Shown: positions 19,926 to 28,724, numbered from the stretch's first letter. The stretch is DNA of 64,000 nt from Campylobacter lari (GCF_004357905.1 NZ_SMTT01000005.1:62001-126000), one strand, 5' to 3'. The notes: a model not told the origin generated them from the letters alone. A program made the numbers and translations.

Positions 19926-20633
19926 ATGATGTCAAAACTTTTACTTTTTAGTGCTTCTGGCTATAAAGATAGTGCTTATTTAAGTCATACTAGAGAATTT
20001 ATAGATGATTTTTTAAAAGAAAATTCCATGAAAGATGAAGAAATTCTTTTTATACCTTATGCGGGTGTTAGAAGGACTTATGATGCTTATGAAGCTAGAG
20101 TAAAAGAAGGCTTGAAAAAAGATAATATCAAATCATTACACCATTTTGAAAATTTAAAAGAAACGATTTTAAATGCAAAAGTTTTTTTAGTAGGTGGTGG
20201 CAATAGTTTTATGCTTTTGCATAAATTATATGAAAATGATTTGCTTGAAGTGTTAAAAGAGCGTATTGAAAAAGGGGTTTGTTATATAGGTTGGAGTGCA
20301 GGCTCAAACATAGCAGGTCTTAGCATAAAAACAACTAATGATATGCCTATTGTTATGCCAAAAAGTTTTGATAGTTTAGGGGTTTTTCCTTATCAAATCA
20401 ACCCACATTTTATTGGCGGGAAAATTCCTGGACACAACGGAGAAAGTAGAGAAGAGCGTTTGGAAGAGTTTTTATTAACTAATCCAAAAGACATTGTTTA
20501 TGCTATACCGGAGGGTTCTGCATTAAAAGTGCAAGATGATAGCTTAAAAATCATAGGTCATCATGATGTGTTAAAGCTAAGTCATCCTTTTAATGTGGAA
20601 TATTTAAAAGTCAATCAAACAACTAAAATCTAA
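19926..20633 (+). CDS. pepE: Dipeptidase E (peptidase S51, alpha-aspartyl dipeptidase)
   Basis: PepE cleaves dipeptides with N-terminal aspartate, releasing free aspartate in the cytoplasm. The catalytic serine is S124 in the GWSAGSN motif. VGGGNSFMLLHKLY before it and INPHFIGGK after it are family signatures. I chose ATG 19926, preceded by AAAGGAAAG; upstream codons in frame have no ribosome site. The protein then has 235 residues, matching E. coli PepE (229). dcuC starts 9 bases after the stop, a meaningful pair because aspartate can be turned into fumarate. Confidence 0.92.
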   Translation: MMSKLLLFSASGYKDSAYLSHTREFIDDFLKENSMKDEEILFIPYAGVRRTYDAYEARVKEGLKKDNIKSLHHFENLKETILNAKVFLVGGGNSFMLLHKLYENDLLEVLKERIEKGVCYIGWSAGSNIAGLSIKTTNDMPIVMPKSFDSLGVFPYQINPHFIGGKIPGHNGESREERLEEFLLTNPKDIVYAIPEGSALKVQDDSLKIIGHHDVLKLSHPFNVEYLKVNQTTKI

Positions 20634-20642
20634 AGGAGAAAA

Positions 20643-21935
20643 ATGCAAACTTTTTATCTTTTAGCTGCGATTTTTGGTATTGTGGCTGTGGTTTATTTGC
20701 TTATTAAAAAAGTGGAAACAAAAACAGCTTTAATTAGTGTTGGTTTTATCTTGTGCTTGATTTCACTTAAGCCCATTGAAGCTTTGAGTGCTTTTACGCA
20801 TGCTATGGTGCAACCTGCCTTGATTAAGGCAATTTGTGCGAGTATGGGTTTTGCTTTTGTGATGAAAGTGACTAAATGCGATAAACATTTGGTTAGATTA
20901 CTTACAACACCTTTGAAAAATGTAGGATTTTTCTTAATCCCACTTGCTTTTATGGTAACTTTTTTTATTGCTATAGCTATACCTTCAGCGGCAGGATGTT
21001 CAGCTGCAGTTGGTGCGACTTTAATACCGCTTTTAATGGCTTCAGGTATAAAACCTGCCATGGCAGCAGCAACAGTGCTTTGTGGAACTATAGGAGGAAT
21101 TTTAAGTCCAGGTGTTTCTCATACGGCTTTGATTTCTGAAATTTCAGGGAAAAATATACAAGAAATTGTTTTAACTCAAACTCCAAATGCATTAACAGCA
21201 GGAGTGATAGTGATGATTTCTTTGATGATTATGGCAGTGATTTTTAAAGATTATCAAAAAGGGCAAGTTTTTGAAGTGGCTAATCAAAACAAGACTGAAG
21301 ATAATATTGAAAAAGTAAATGTATTTTATGCACTTATGCCTTTAGTGCCTTTAATTGTGCTAATCATAGGCGCAAGTCCTTTAAATGATTATGAGTTTTT
21401 AACATGGACAAAAGAAGTTGGAGTTGCTGAAGCTATGCTTTTAGGAGCGATTATAGCTTTAGTAGTAACTATGAGCAAGCCTGATAATATTTTTAAAGAG
21501 TTTTTCAATGGCATGGGAAAATCTTATGCAGAGATTATAGGGATTATCATAGCTGCTAGTGTTTTTGTTGCGGGTTTAAAAGCATGCGGTGTAATTGATA
21601 TTATCATAGAATGGCTTAAAAATGAACAGCATTATGTGCGTTTTGGTGGAACTTTTATACCATTTTTAATGGCTATGATTACAGGTAGCGGTGATGCTGC
21701 TGCTATGGCATTTAACAAGGCTGTAACTATTCATGCTCAAGATCTTGGTTTTGATCAAGTTAAACTTGGTACTGCAGTGGCAATGTCAGCAGTGCTTGGA
21801 AGATACCTTTCGCCTATTTTAGGAGCTTGTATCATCGTTTCAGCTATAGCTGGGGTTAGTCCTTTAGAAATTGTTAAAAGAACTGCTTTGGGTTGTGTTG
21901 TTTCGGTGATTGTAATTGCTTTTGTGTTATTATAA
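20643..21935 (+). CDS. dcuC: DcuC-family C4-dicarboxylate transporter
   Basis: A 430-residue inner-membrane protein with about 12 helices, related to DcuC. DcuC moves fumarate, succinate, malate or aspartate, mostly under low oxygen. PSAAGCSAAVGATLIPLL near residue 120, GGILSPGVSHTALI and AMITGSGDAAAMAFNKAV near residue 350 are typical. An AAAGGAG ribosome site lies 3-9 bases before the ATG. Coupling with pepE suggests handling of aspartate or succinate made from peptides. Direction of transport cannot be read from sequence. Confidence 0.9.
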   Translation: MQTFYLLAAIFGIVAVVYLLIKKVETKTALISVGFILCLISLKPIEALSAFTHAMVQPALIKAICASMGFAFVMKVTKCDKHLVRLLTTPLKNVGFFLIPLAFMVTFFIAIAIPSAAGCSAAVGATLIPLLMASGIKPAMAAATVLCGTIGGILSPGVSHTALISEISGKNIQEIVLTQTPNALTAGVIVMISLMIMAVIFKDYQKGQVFEVANQNKTEDNIEKVNVFYALMPLVPLIVLIIGASPLNDYEFLTWTKEVGVAEAMLLGAIIALVVTMSKPDNIFKEFFNGMGKSYAEIIGIIIAASVFVAGLKACGVIDIIIEWLKNEQHYVRFGGTFIPFLMAMITGSGDAAAMAFNKAVTIHAQDLGFDQVKLGTAVAMSAVLGRYLSPILGACIIVSAIAGVSPLEIVKRTALGCVVSVIVIAFVLL

Positions 21936-21936
21936 T

Positions 21937-21958
21937 TTTAAGCCTTAAAAGGCTTAAA
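21937..21958. terminator. Bidirectional terminator between dcuC and pepT
   Basis: TTTAAGCC pairs with GGCTTAAA around TTAAAA between two convergent genes that are 24 bases apart, with A/T runs on both sides. It can end both transcripts. Confidence 0.75.
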
Positions 21959-21959
21959 T

Positions 21960-23186
21960 TTATTTTGCGGCTAGGATGATGATTTCTTGTATAACTTTGC
22001 TCGCTGCTTTTAAAGATTTAACAGGTAAATACTCATAAATAGAGTGAAAATTATGTGCTCCAGTAAAGATATTTGGACAAGGTAGGCCTTTTTCTGAAAG
22101 TACCGCTCCATCGTATCCTCCACGCATAGGAATGATTTTAGTTTTGATATTTAAATTTTCATAAGCTTGTAAAGCAAGTTTAATAGGCAAAGATTTGGTT
22201 GTTTTTAGACTATTAAAGACATTTTTATAACGATCGTTAAGCTTAATGTTAATTCTTTCTTCTCCATATAGCTTTTTAAAACTATCGTTTAAATCTTGTA
22301 AAAATTGCATTCTTTGTTTGTATTTTTCATCATCAAATTCTCTAATATCTATTTTTAAAATAGTTTTAGCACTATTTCCCTTGAGTTCTTTAACCCAAAA
22401 ATATCCTTCTTTATTTTCTGTGTATTCAGGTGCTTCGCCATTTGGAAGCATAGAGATAAATTTATGTGCTAAAAGTAAAGAATTAACTAATTTTCCCTTA
22501 GCACTCATAGGATGAGCAGATTTTCCTATAAATTCTACTTCACAATCTCCTGCATTCCAATTTTCATAAATAAACTCTCCTATCTCGCAACAATCTAAAC
22601 AATATCCAAAATCAGCATTAATTTCTTTTATATCAAAAGCTTTTGCACCTCTTAAACCCTGTTCTTCATCAGGTAAAAAGCAAGCATAAATATCACCATG
22701 CTTAATATCAGGATTTTTAACAAAAAATTCAAGCATATCCATAATAGCTGCAATGGCTGCTTTATCATCAGCTCCAAGCAAGCTTGTGCCATCAGTGTGG
22801 ATAATATCATCTCCTATGTAGTTTTTAAGCTCTTTAAATTCACTTTCTTTCAAATAAAGATCTAAGTTTTTATTTAAGCATATATCTCCACCTTGATACT
22901 TAGTGATTTGTGCTTTGGTGTCATTAGTTTGTTCCATACTTGTATCTAAATGCGCAAAAAAGGCTATTTTAGGAGCATTTGGAGTGTTTGCTGGTAAAAG
23001 AGCTGTGGTGATGGTGTTTTCTCTTCTTTTGATATCTTTTAAACCTAGTTCTTGTAATTCTTTTTCAAGTAATTTTGCAAGCTCCATTTGATTAGGACTT
23101 GATGGCATAATGCCTTTGGCGCCATTTTCTCTACTTGTAGTGGTATTAATCTTAGTGTAATTTATAAATCTTTGTACAATATCCAT
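21960..23186 (-). CDS. pepT: Peptidase T (tripeptide aminopeptidase)
   Basis: PepT removes the N-terminal residue of tripeptides in the cytoplasm and is a di-zinc M20 peptidase. The 408-residue protein shows the metal and catalytic blocks: FAHLDTSMEQT near residue 77, TSLLGADDKAAIAA near 136, and PDEEQGLRGAKAFD near 172. MRGGYDGAVLSEKGLP follows near the C-terminus. Length matches the family. It stands with pepE and the asparaginase as part of the peptide and amino-acid catabolism seen across this region. It is a single-gene unit. Confidence 0.96.
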   Translation of the reverse strand: MDIVQRFINYTKINTTTSRENGAKGIMPSSPNQMELAKLLEKELQELGLKDIKRRENTITTALLPANTPNAPKIAFFAHLDTSMEQTNDTKAQITKYQGGDICLNKNLDLYLKESEFKELKNYIGDDIIHTDGTSLLGADDKAAIAAIMDMLEFFVKNPDIKHGDIYACFLPDEEQGLRGAKAFDIKEINADFGYCLDCCEIGEFIYENWNAGDCEVEFIGKSAHPMSAKGKLVNSLLLAHKFISMLPNGEAPEYTENKEGYFWVKELKGNSAKTILKIDIREFDDEKYKQRMQFLQDLNDSFKKLYGEERINIKLNDRYKNVFNSLKTTKSLPIKLALQAYENLNIKTKIIPMRGGYDGAVLSEKGLPCPNIFTGAHNFHSIYEYLPVKSLKAASKVIQEIIILAAK

Positions 23187-23301
23187 AATTTTTCCTTTTT
23201 AGATTAAAATTAATAAAATTATAACAATTCATTTTTAAAATATTTGATTAATCTAAGAAGATTTTATTAAATGATATTTTCTATCAAAATTTATTTAAAA
23301 T

Positions 23302-23307
23302 TATGAT
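23302..23307 (+). promoter_or_regulatory. Likely -10 element of the cdt promoter
   Basis: TATGAT lies about 35 bases upstream of the cdtA ATG in an AT-rich region. The 156-base gap to pepT would hold the whole cdt regulatory region; no clear operator was seen. Confidence 0.4.
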
Positions 23308-23342
23308 AACATATTCAAATTTATATTTTTTAAGGAGAGAAT

Positions 23343-24149
23343 ATGCAAAAACTTAGATTTATGATGATATTAAGCGTATTTATAACTTTTTTTGTTGGAT
23401 GTTCTTCTAAAGAAATCAATCCTTTAGGGCGTTCTTTTGGAGAATTTAGCGATGGAGATCCTTTGAAAATAGGTAAAAATCCAACTCCACCGGCTAAACA
23501 AAAAACACCAACTTTAGTGGAAGGTAAGAAAATCCCAGCTATACCACTTGAGCCACCTCTTATGAAAGTCAATACTTTTAAAGGAGATAATGCTGTAAAA
23601 GGACCATTACCAAGGCTTACATCAAGCAATGGATTTACTTCAAATGCTTTGTATGAAAATATAGGATTTGTAAGCGATTTTGTAACTATTATGAACCCAA
23701 ATGGAGCTGCATTAACGGTTTGGGCTTTAAATCCAGGCAATTGGATATGGGGGTATAATTTATTTGATAGTAAATCTTTTGGTGATGCAAGAGTGTGGCA
23801 ACTCATTGAATTTCCAAATAATACTGTGATGATTAAAAATGCAAAAACTTTAACTTGCTTAAATGCTTATGGTAATGGTATAGTACATTATCCTTGCGAT
23901 CAGACAAATTTTGCACAATTTTGGAGATTATATCCTATGAGCAATGGTGCTTATCAAATTCAAAATTTTGCAACACAACAATGTATACAAACGACAGTTG
24001 GAAATGTAATGGAGGAATTTTATTTTGACTATTATAGTATTTATTTGACACCTTGTTTGAAATCAAAAGAAAAAAATTTAGATAGACAATGGAGCATTAG
24101 TGCGCCTGCTTTTCAAACAAGATCGCCTTATGCTTATACGGGAGAGTGA
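23343..24149 (+). CDS. cdtA: Cytolethal distending toxin subunit A
   Basis: CdtA is a membrane-anchored, ricin-B-like lectin subunit that binds the host cell and, with CdtC, delivers CdtB. The 268-residue precursor has a lipoprotein signal peptide with the lipobox VGC at C20, then a proline- and lysine-rich linker (about 35-75). A beta-trefoil lectin domain follows (about 90-255), including WALNPGNWIWGY and a CIQTTVG loop. A strong AAGGAGAG site precedes the ATG. The stop overlaps the upstream codons of cdtB. All three subunits appear intact. Confidence 0.96.
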   Translation: MQKLRFMMILSVFITFFVGCSSKEINPLGRSFGEFSDGDPLKIGKNPTPPAKQKTPTLVEGKKIPAIPLEPPLMKVNTFKGDNAVKGPLPRLTSSNGFTSNALYENIGFVSDFVTIMNPNGAALTVWALNPGNWIWGYNLFDSKSFGDARVWQLIEFPNNTVMIKNAKTLTCLNAYGNGIVHYPCDQTNFAQFWRLYPMSNGAYQIQNFATQQCIQTTVGNVMEEFYFDYYSIYLTPCLKSKEKNLDRQWSISAPAFQTRSPYAYTGE

Positions 24150-24151
24150 TG

Positions 24152-24955
24152 ATGAAAAAGATAGTATTTTTGATTTTTAGTTTTAATTTATTATTTGCTG
24201 CTTTGGAAAATTATAATAGCGGTACTTGGAATTTACAAGGTGCATCAGCTTCTACTGAAAGTAAGTGGAATATTAGCATAAGACAGCTTGTAACCGGTGC
24301 CAATCCTATGGATATTTTGGCTGTTCAAGAAGCAGGAGTTTTACCAAGTACTGCTATAATGACGCCAAGACAAGTTCAACCCGTGGGAGTTGGCATTCCT
24401 ATTCATGAGTATGAGTGGAATTTGGGTTCATCAAGTCGTCCAAATTCAGTTTATATATACTACTCAAGAGTTGATGTTGGGGCAAATCGCGTAAATATGG
24501 CTATTGTGAGTAGAACGCGAGCTGATGAGGTGATAGTTTTACCACCTCCAACCGTTGCTTCAAGGCCTATTATAGGAATTCGTATAGGAAATGATGCGTT
24601 TTTTAGCATACACGCTTTATCAAGAGGTGGTAATGATGCAGGGGCTATTATAAGTGCTGTGGATATGCACTTTAGGAATATGCCACAGGTTAATTGGATG
24701 ATTTTAGGGGATTTTAACAGACCTCCTGGGACTATTGTAAATTTAATTGATCCGGATTTAAGATCTCGCATTAATATAGTCGCACCTCCTTCTTTTACAC
24801 AAACAGGTGGCAATACAATTGATTATGCGATTACGGGAAATTCAAGCACTACATCTTTATATAGTCCGCCTAGAATTCTTGCAATCTTAGCTGTAGCAGG
24901 ACTTAGGACTTTTTTAGCTTCGGATCATTTTCCTGTAAATTTTAGAAGACCTTAG
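24152..24955 (+). CDS. cdtB: Cytolethal distending toxin subunit B, DNase I-like
   Basis: CdtB is the active subunit: it enters host nuclei, cuts DNA and blocks the cell cycle at G2/M. Numbered from ATG 24152 (267 residues), it has a signal peptide to about residue 18 and NLQGASA. The metal-binding E60 is in AVQEAG, with H154 in FSIHALSRGGNDAGA. D187 and N189 are in LGDFNRPP, D224 in NTIDYAITGN, and D258-H259 in the C-terminal SDHFPVNF. Every catalytic residue of the DNase I fold is present, so the toxin should be active. ATG 24152 fits the GGAGAG site best; two in-frame upstream starts (GTG 24146, ATG 24149) are less likely. Confidence 0.97.
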   Translation: MKKIVFLIFSFNLLFAALENYNSGTWNLQGASASTESKWNISIRQLVTGANPMDILAVQEAGVLPSTAIMTPRQVQPVGVGIPIHEYEWNLGSSSRPNSVYIYYSRVDVGANRVNMAIVSRTRADEVIVLPPPTVASRPIIGIRIGNDAFFSIHALSRGGNDAGAIISAVDMHFRNMPQVNWMILGDFNRPPGTIVNLIDPDLRSRINIVAPPSFTQTGGNTIDYAITGNSSTTSLYSPPRILAILAVAGLRTFLASDHFPVNFRRP

Positions 24956-24961
24956 GAGAAG

Positions 24962-25537
24962 ATGATGAGAAAAATTTGTATTTTATTTTGCTTTATTTTA
25001 AGTTTTTTAAAAGCTGAAGTTTTATTTGATGATTTAGAAGATTTTACACCTATGTTCGCGATAAGATCTTTAGAAACAGGAATTTCACTTAGTCCTTTTA
25101 GATATAGCTCTGAAAAACTAGAAGAGCAAAATTGGTTTTTAAAAGAGATAATTCTTAGCGATGCGTTAAAACAAAAAGATAGATATGCCGTGCAACGCCC
25201 TTTTGGCTATGTGCAGTTTATAAACCCTAGAGGTGCTGATGTATGTTTAGCTGTCTTAAGTGAAAAATCTTTTGGAGTGAAATCTTGCAAGCAAGATTTA
25301 CAAGATGGGCAAATGCAAACGGTTTTTTCTATCATGCCTACTACAAGTTCAGCTGTGCAAATTAGATCTTTAACTCATGGCGGGGTAAAATGCATGAGTA
25401 CCTTTTATGAAGCGCGCGTACCTATAGAAAATCGTTTTGGCTTAGATGATTGCACTGTAAATCCTTCTGTGCCGATAGAGTTAAAAGAGTTATTTTTCTT
25501 TGCTCCTGCTATTGTTGAAGCAACTCCGATTTATTAA
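24962..25537 (+). CDS. cdtC: Cytolethal distending toxin subunit C
   Basis: CdtC is the second ricin-B-like lectin subunit; with CdtA it binds host-cell glycans or cholesterol and carries CdtB. The 191-residue precursor has a Sec signal peptide (about 1-18, ending LKA) and a beta-trefoil domain including FAIRSLETGISLSPF and GGVKCMSTFYEARVP. An AGGAG site overlaps the cdtB end and serves the ATG. A strong hairpin follows the stop, so cdtABC is a closed three-gene operon. Confidence 0.96.
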   Translation: MMRKICILFCFILSFLKAEVLFDDLEDFTPMFAIRSLETGISLSPFRYSSEKLEEQNWFLKEIILSDALKQKDRYAVQRPFGYVQFINPRGADVCLAVLSEKSFGVKSCKQDLQDGQMQTVFSIMPTTSSAVQIRSLTHGGVKCMSTFYEARVPIENRFGLDDCTVNPSVPIELKELFFFAPAIVEATPIY

Positions 25538-25540
25538 ATT

Positions 25541-25564
25541 TAACCCGCTTTTGCGGGTTTAAAC
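25541..25564 (+). terminator. Rho-independent terminator of the cdt operon
   Basis: AACCCGC and GCGGGTT pair around TTTT directly after cdtC. This is the most GC-rich stem in the window and is flanked by T/A runs. It separates the toxin from the downstream ATPase-lpxB transcript. Confidence 0.9.
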
Positions 25565-25581
25565 TCTAAGTTAAAATTTGT

Positions 25582-25587
25582 TAGAAT
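25582..25587 (+). promoter_or_regulatory. Possible -10 element for the ATPase-nuclease-lpxB transcript
   Basis: TAGAAT within GTTAGAATG lies 75 bases upstream of the ATPase start and just after the cdt terminator. A second candidate, TAGATAAT, lies about 20 bases downstream. Since only 8 bases separate the pair from lpxB, a promoter here may also drive lpxB and the genes after it. Confidence 0.4.
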
Positions 25588-25661
25588 GTCTTTAAATTTT
25601 TGTAGATAATTTTAATAGCCAAAATATAAATCCTACACAGTAGATATATTGAAGGAAAAAT

Positions 25662-27047
25662 ATGAAAGTAAAATTAAAAAATGTTGGAATGCTTGATGAG
25701 GCAGAATTTGAAGTAGGAAATATTACTCTAATTTGCGGTGAAAACAATACCGGAAAAACTTATGCTACTTATAGTTTGTATGGTTATTTAGATTTTATGA
25801 GAATTGTCAGAGAGAATTTTTTTGTTAGAAAAAGAAAACTTTATGATGAAAATTTAAGTAATGACATAAAAGATACACAAGAGCTAAAATTAACCTATAT
25901 AGATATTAAAAACAAATTAGAAGATCATATAAAAAATAAAACAAAATTATATTCTCATCGCATACTTGTCAAAGTTTTAGCAGGTAAAAATGAAGATTTT
26001 GCAAATGCAGAATTTGATGTAGATATGCAAATTTCTTTAGAAAATGTTAAGCAAGCTATAAAGCAGTATTTAGAAAAATTAAATTTAAACAATAGAGCAA
26101 AAGCTAAACATATAGTTTATGATGATGGTATTGGTTTTTCTAATTTAAACAAACTTGAATTTGAAGAGTATTTAGAAATATTTTTTGATAATTTATTGAA
26201 TTATATTTTTATGAAAAATTTTATTTTAAGCGTTGAAAGAACTGGTGCTTCTATTTTTCAAGAAGAATTAGATTTTATTAAAATAGCAAAATTAGAAGCT
26301 ATGCAAAAAATATTAAAAGAAGAAGATGTTGATTTATTTGAATTTCACAAAAAAATAGAGGAAAAAAATCAACTTTATCCAAAACCTGTAAGAGATAATA
26401 TAAATTTTATAAGAGACGTAAAACAAAAATCAAAATTAGAAAGTATGTTTAAAAAAGATAAAGATAAATATAAAAATATTTTAGATTTACTAGGAAAAGT
26501 AGTAGGTGGAAAATATAAAGCTACAGATTATGGTATTTTATATCAGCCAAAAGGCAGTAAGAAATTTTTTAATATCGAAGTAGCTTCAAGTTCTGCTAGA
26601 TCTTTGTTGATGTTGTATTTTTATATTTTGCATGTTGCTCAAAAAGGTGATATTTTGATGATAGATGAACCAGAGCTTAATCTTCATCCTAAAAATCAAA
26701 TTTTATTAGCAAGGCTTCTTGTTCTTTTGGCAAATGCAGGTATTAAAATTTTTATTACTACTCATAGCGATTATGTGGTTAGAGAATTAAATAATTGTAT
26801 TATTTTAAACAATTTTACAAATGAAAAGATAAAAGAAAATTTTAAAGAATATGATGATAGTTATAAATTATCAAAAAAAGATGTAAATGCTTATATTGCG
26901 TTTTATGACAAAAAAAGCAAAAAAAATACATTAAAAAAGGTAGATATAAGCAGTGAAAATGGCATAGATATGGAAACATTTAATGATGTTATCGAACAAA
27001 CTATAAATATAGATGAAAAAATGGCTAGTATGTTTATGAAAGATTAA
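25662..27047 (+). CDS. AAA/ABC-type ATPase (AAA_15/AAA_21-like), candidate defence component
   Basis: A 461-residue cytoplasmic ATPase of the RecF/OLD-like group. Walker A is GENNTGKT at about residues 26-33. Walker B is LMIDEPELNLHP with D335 and E336, and the H-loop region is ITTHSDYVVREL with H368. An SSSARSLL segment before Walker B resembles an ABC signature. The middle (about 60-270) is lysine-rich and predicted helical, as in SMC-like insertions. No nuclease or TOPRIM domain is seen in the protein itself. The next gene begins 1 base after the stop and carries a nuclease-like motif. ATPase plus effector pairs of this kind are common in phage defence. The function is inferred, and the exact family is not recognised. 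Confidence 0.85.
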   Translation: MKVKLKNVGMLDEAEFEVGNITLICGENNTGKTYATYSLYGYLDFMRIVRENFFVRKRKLYDENLSNDIKDTQELKLTYIDIKNKLEDHIKNKTKLYSHRILVKVLAGKNEDFANAEFDVDMQISLENVKQAIKQYLEKLNLNNRAKAKHIVYDDGIGFSNLNKLEFEEYLEIFFDNLLNYIFMKNFILSVERTGASIFQEELDFIKIAKLEAMQKILKEEDVDLFEFHKKIEEKNQLYPKPVRDNINFIRDVKQKSKLESMFKKDKDKYKNILDLLGKVVGGKYKATDYGILYQPKGSKKFFNIEVASSSARSLLMLYFYILHVAQKGDILMIDEPELNLHPKNQILLARLLVLLANAGIKIFITTHSDYVVRELNNCIILNNFTNEKIKENFKEYDDSYKLSKKDVNAYIAFYDKKSKKNTLKKVDISSENGIDMETFNDVIEQTINIDEKMASMFMKD

Positions 27048-27048
27048 A

Positions 27049-27618
27049 ATGGATAATAGTCTTAAAACATTTAAAGAAAACATAAATCAAAATTTACTTT
27101 GTGAAAATATTAAAGAAAGAAATGATGGAAGAACTAAAATTCTAGGTGTAAATTTTACTAAAAACAATGAAGATTTTATAGTAATTAGACAAGAAAATCA
27201 TCATAAAAGCCAACATACTTTGCTTAATTATTCTAATGAAGAAGATTGGTTGCATAAAACTAATTTATCTTGCGATTTTATAATAGTTTATTCTAAAAAT
27301 AATAAGGTAAAAATTAGTTTTTGTGAAATAAAAAGTAGTAATACTGACTTAGAAAAAGCAAGATGTCAAATATTATATTCTAAATTATGGCTTGAATATC
27401 TTTTTAAATGCTATAGCTTTGCACATAAAGTAGATATAGATTGCTTTACTAAAGCTCTAAATGAAAGTAAATATTTTATGTTATATCCTAGAATAAATAA
27501 AGTTAATTTAAAAAAAACTATCGGAAAAGATAATAAAAGAAAATATAAAGAAACAGCAATACAAGATTGTTGTTTATCTGAAAAACATTTTAATGTAAAT
27601 CCTTATAATTTTATTTAG
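27049..27618 (+). CDS. Small protein with PD-(D/E)XK nuclease-like motif, partner of the ATPase
   Basis: The 189-residue protein has no family I can name. It does show the pattern of a restriction-endonuclease fold: D76 in SCDFIIVY, then the strand KISFCEIK with E93 and K95, then a helix with Q107 (KARCQILYSKLWLEYL). This D...ExK...Q order is what PD-(D/E)XK nucleases use to bind metal and cut DNA. A lysine-rich C-terminal tail follows. The gene starts 1 base after the ATPase, so the two must be co-translated, and it ends 8 bases before lpxB. It may instead be a non-catalytic relative or act on RNA. Confidence 0.7.
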   Translation: MDNSLKTFKENINQNLLCENIKERNDGRTKILGVNFTKNNEDFIVIRQENHHKSQHTLLNYSNEEDWLHKTNLSCDFIIVYSKNNKVKISFCEIKSSNTDLEKARCQILYSKLWLEYLFKCYSFAHKVDIDCFTKALNESKYFMLYPRINKVNLKKTIGKDNKRKYKETAIQDCCLSEKHFNVNPYNFI

Positions 27619-27626
27619 GAATTTAA

Positions 27627-28724
27627 ATGAAAACCTTTTTAGTTTGTGCTTTAGAGCCTTCAGCAAATTTGCATTTAAAAGAAGTTTTAAAAGCTTATAA
27701 AAATGAGTATAAAGAATTTGATTTAGTGGGAATTTATGATGAGAATTTATGTGAAGAATTTAGTCTAAATTCCAAGCCACTTTATAGCTCACATGAGTTT
27801 AGTGCTATGGGTTTTATAGAGGTTTTGCCACTCATTTTAAAAGCTAAAAGAGCCATGAAAGAGCTGGTGAGTTTAAGTTTTGCTCAAAAAATTGATGCGA
27901 TTTTATGTATAGATTCTCCTGCCTTTAACTTACCTTTTGCAAAGGCTTTAAAAAAAGCAAATTCCAAAGTAAAAAGAATTTATTATATTTTACCTCAAGT
28001 TTGGGCATGGAAAAAAGGACGCATTCCTATCATAGAAAGTCATTTTGATGTGCTAGCTTCTATCTTGCCTTTTGATAGTGAGTTTTTTAGTAAAAGCACT
28101 TATGTGGGACATCCGCTTTTAGATGAGATAAAAGAGTTTAAAAATCAAGAAGATATAAATTCTATACTTTCAAAAAAAGATGATGAAAAAATCATCGCTT
28201 TCTTACCGGGCTCAAGAAAAAGTGAAATAAAGCGTTTGATGCCTATTTTTAGAGAGTTAAGCACTAAATTTAAAGGTAAAAAAATCCTTTGTGTGCCCGA
28301 GTTTAATTTAAAAAGACTAGAACTTTATGGGGATATAAACGGTTTTGAAATTCAAAGCAATACCCCAAAAGTGCTTAAAAATGCTGATTTTGCTTTTATT
28401 TGTAGTGGTACAGCTACACTTGAAGCAGCTTTGGTCGGTACGCCTTTTGTGCTTGCTTATAAGGCTAAAGCTATTGATGTATTTATCGCAAGATGTTTTG
28501 TAAAACTCAAACACATAGGCCTTGCAAATATTTTTTTAGATTTTGCAGGAAAAAGCGAGCTTAATCCTGAATTTTTACAAGAGCAAGTGAATGTGGAAAA
28601 TTTATATCAAGCTTATCTTAAATACGATTATAAGGCATTTTTTGATAAAGTAGATTTTTTAAAAGAATATTTGCAATTTGCAAGTGCAAAAAATTTAGCT
28701 AAAATACTTTATGAAATCAAATAA
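27627..28724 (+). CDS. lpxB: Lipid-A-disaccharide synthase LpxB
   Basis: LpxB joins UDP-2,3-diacylglucosamine and lipid X to form the lipid A disaccharide at the inner membrane. The 365-residue GT-B glycosyltransferase shows the typical blocks [53 protein letters not shown] and the C-terminal [20 protein letters not shown]. Length is normal. It lies 8 bases after the nuclease-like gene and 9 bases before greA, at the head of a long housekeeping and chemotaxis run. Confidence 0.97.
   Translation: MKTFLVCALEPSANLHLKEVLKAYKNEYKEFDLVGIYDENLCEEFSLNSKPLYSSHEFSAMGFIEVLPLILKAKRAMKELVSLSFAQKIDAILCIDSPAFNLPFAKALKKANSKVKRIYYILPQVWAWKKGRIPIIESHFDVLASILPFDSEFFSKSTYVGHPLLDEIKEFKNQEDINSILSKKDDEKIIAFLPGSRKSEIKRLMPIFRELSTKFKGKKILCVPEFNLKRLELYGDINGFEIQSNTPKVLKNADFAFICSGTATLEAALVGTPFVLAYKAKAIDVFIARCFVKLKHIGLANIFLDFAGKSELNPEFLQEQVNVENLYQAYLKYDYKAFFDKVDFLKEYLQFASAKNLAKILYEIK

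Noticed and set aside
23330..23806. 158-codon open frame antisense to cdtA
   Set aside because: It lies wholly opposite the well-supported cdtA gene, has no ribosome site, and its composition is that of a mirrored coding sequence.
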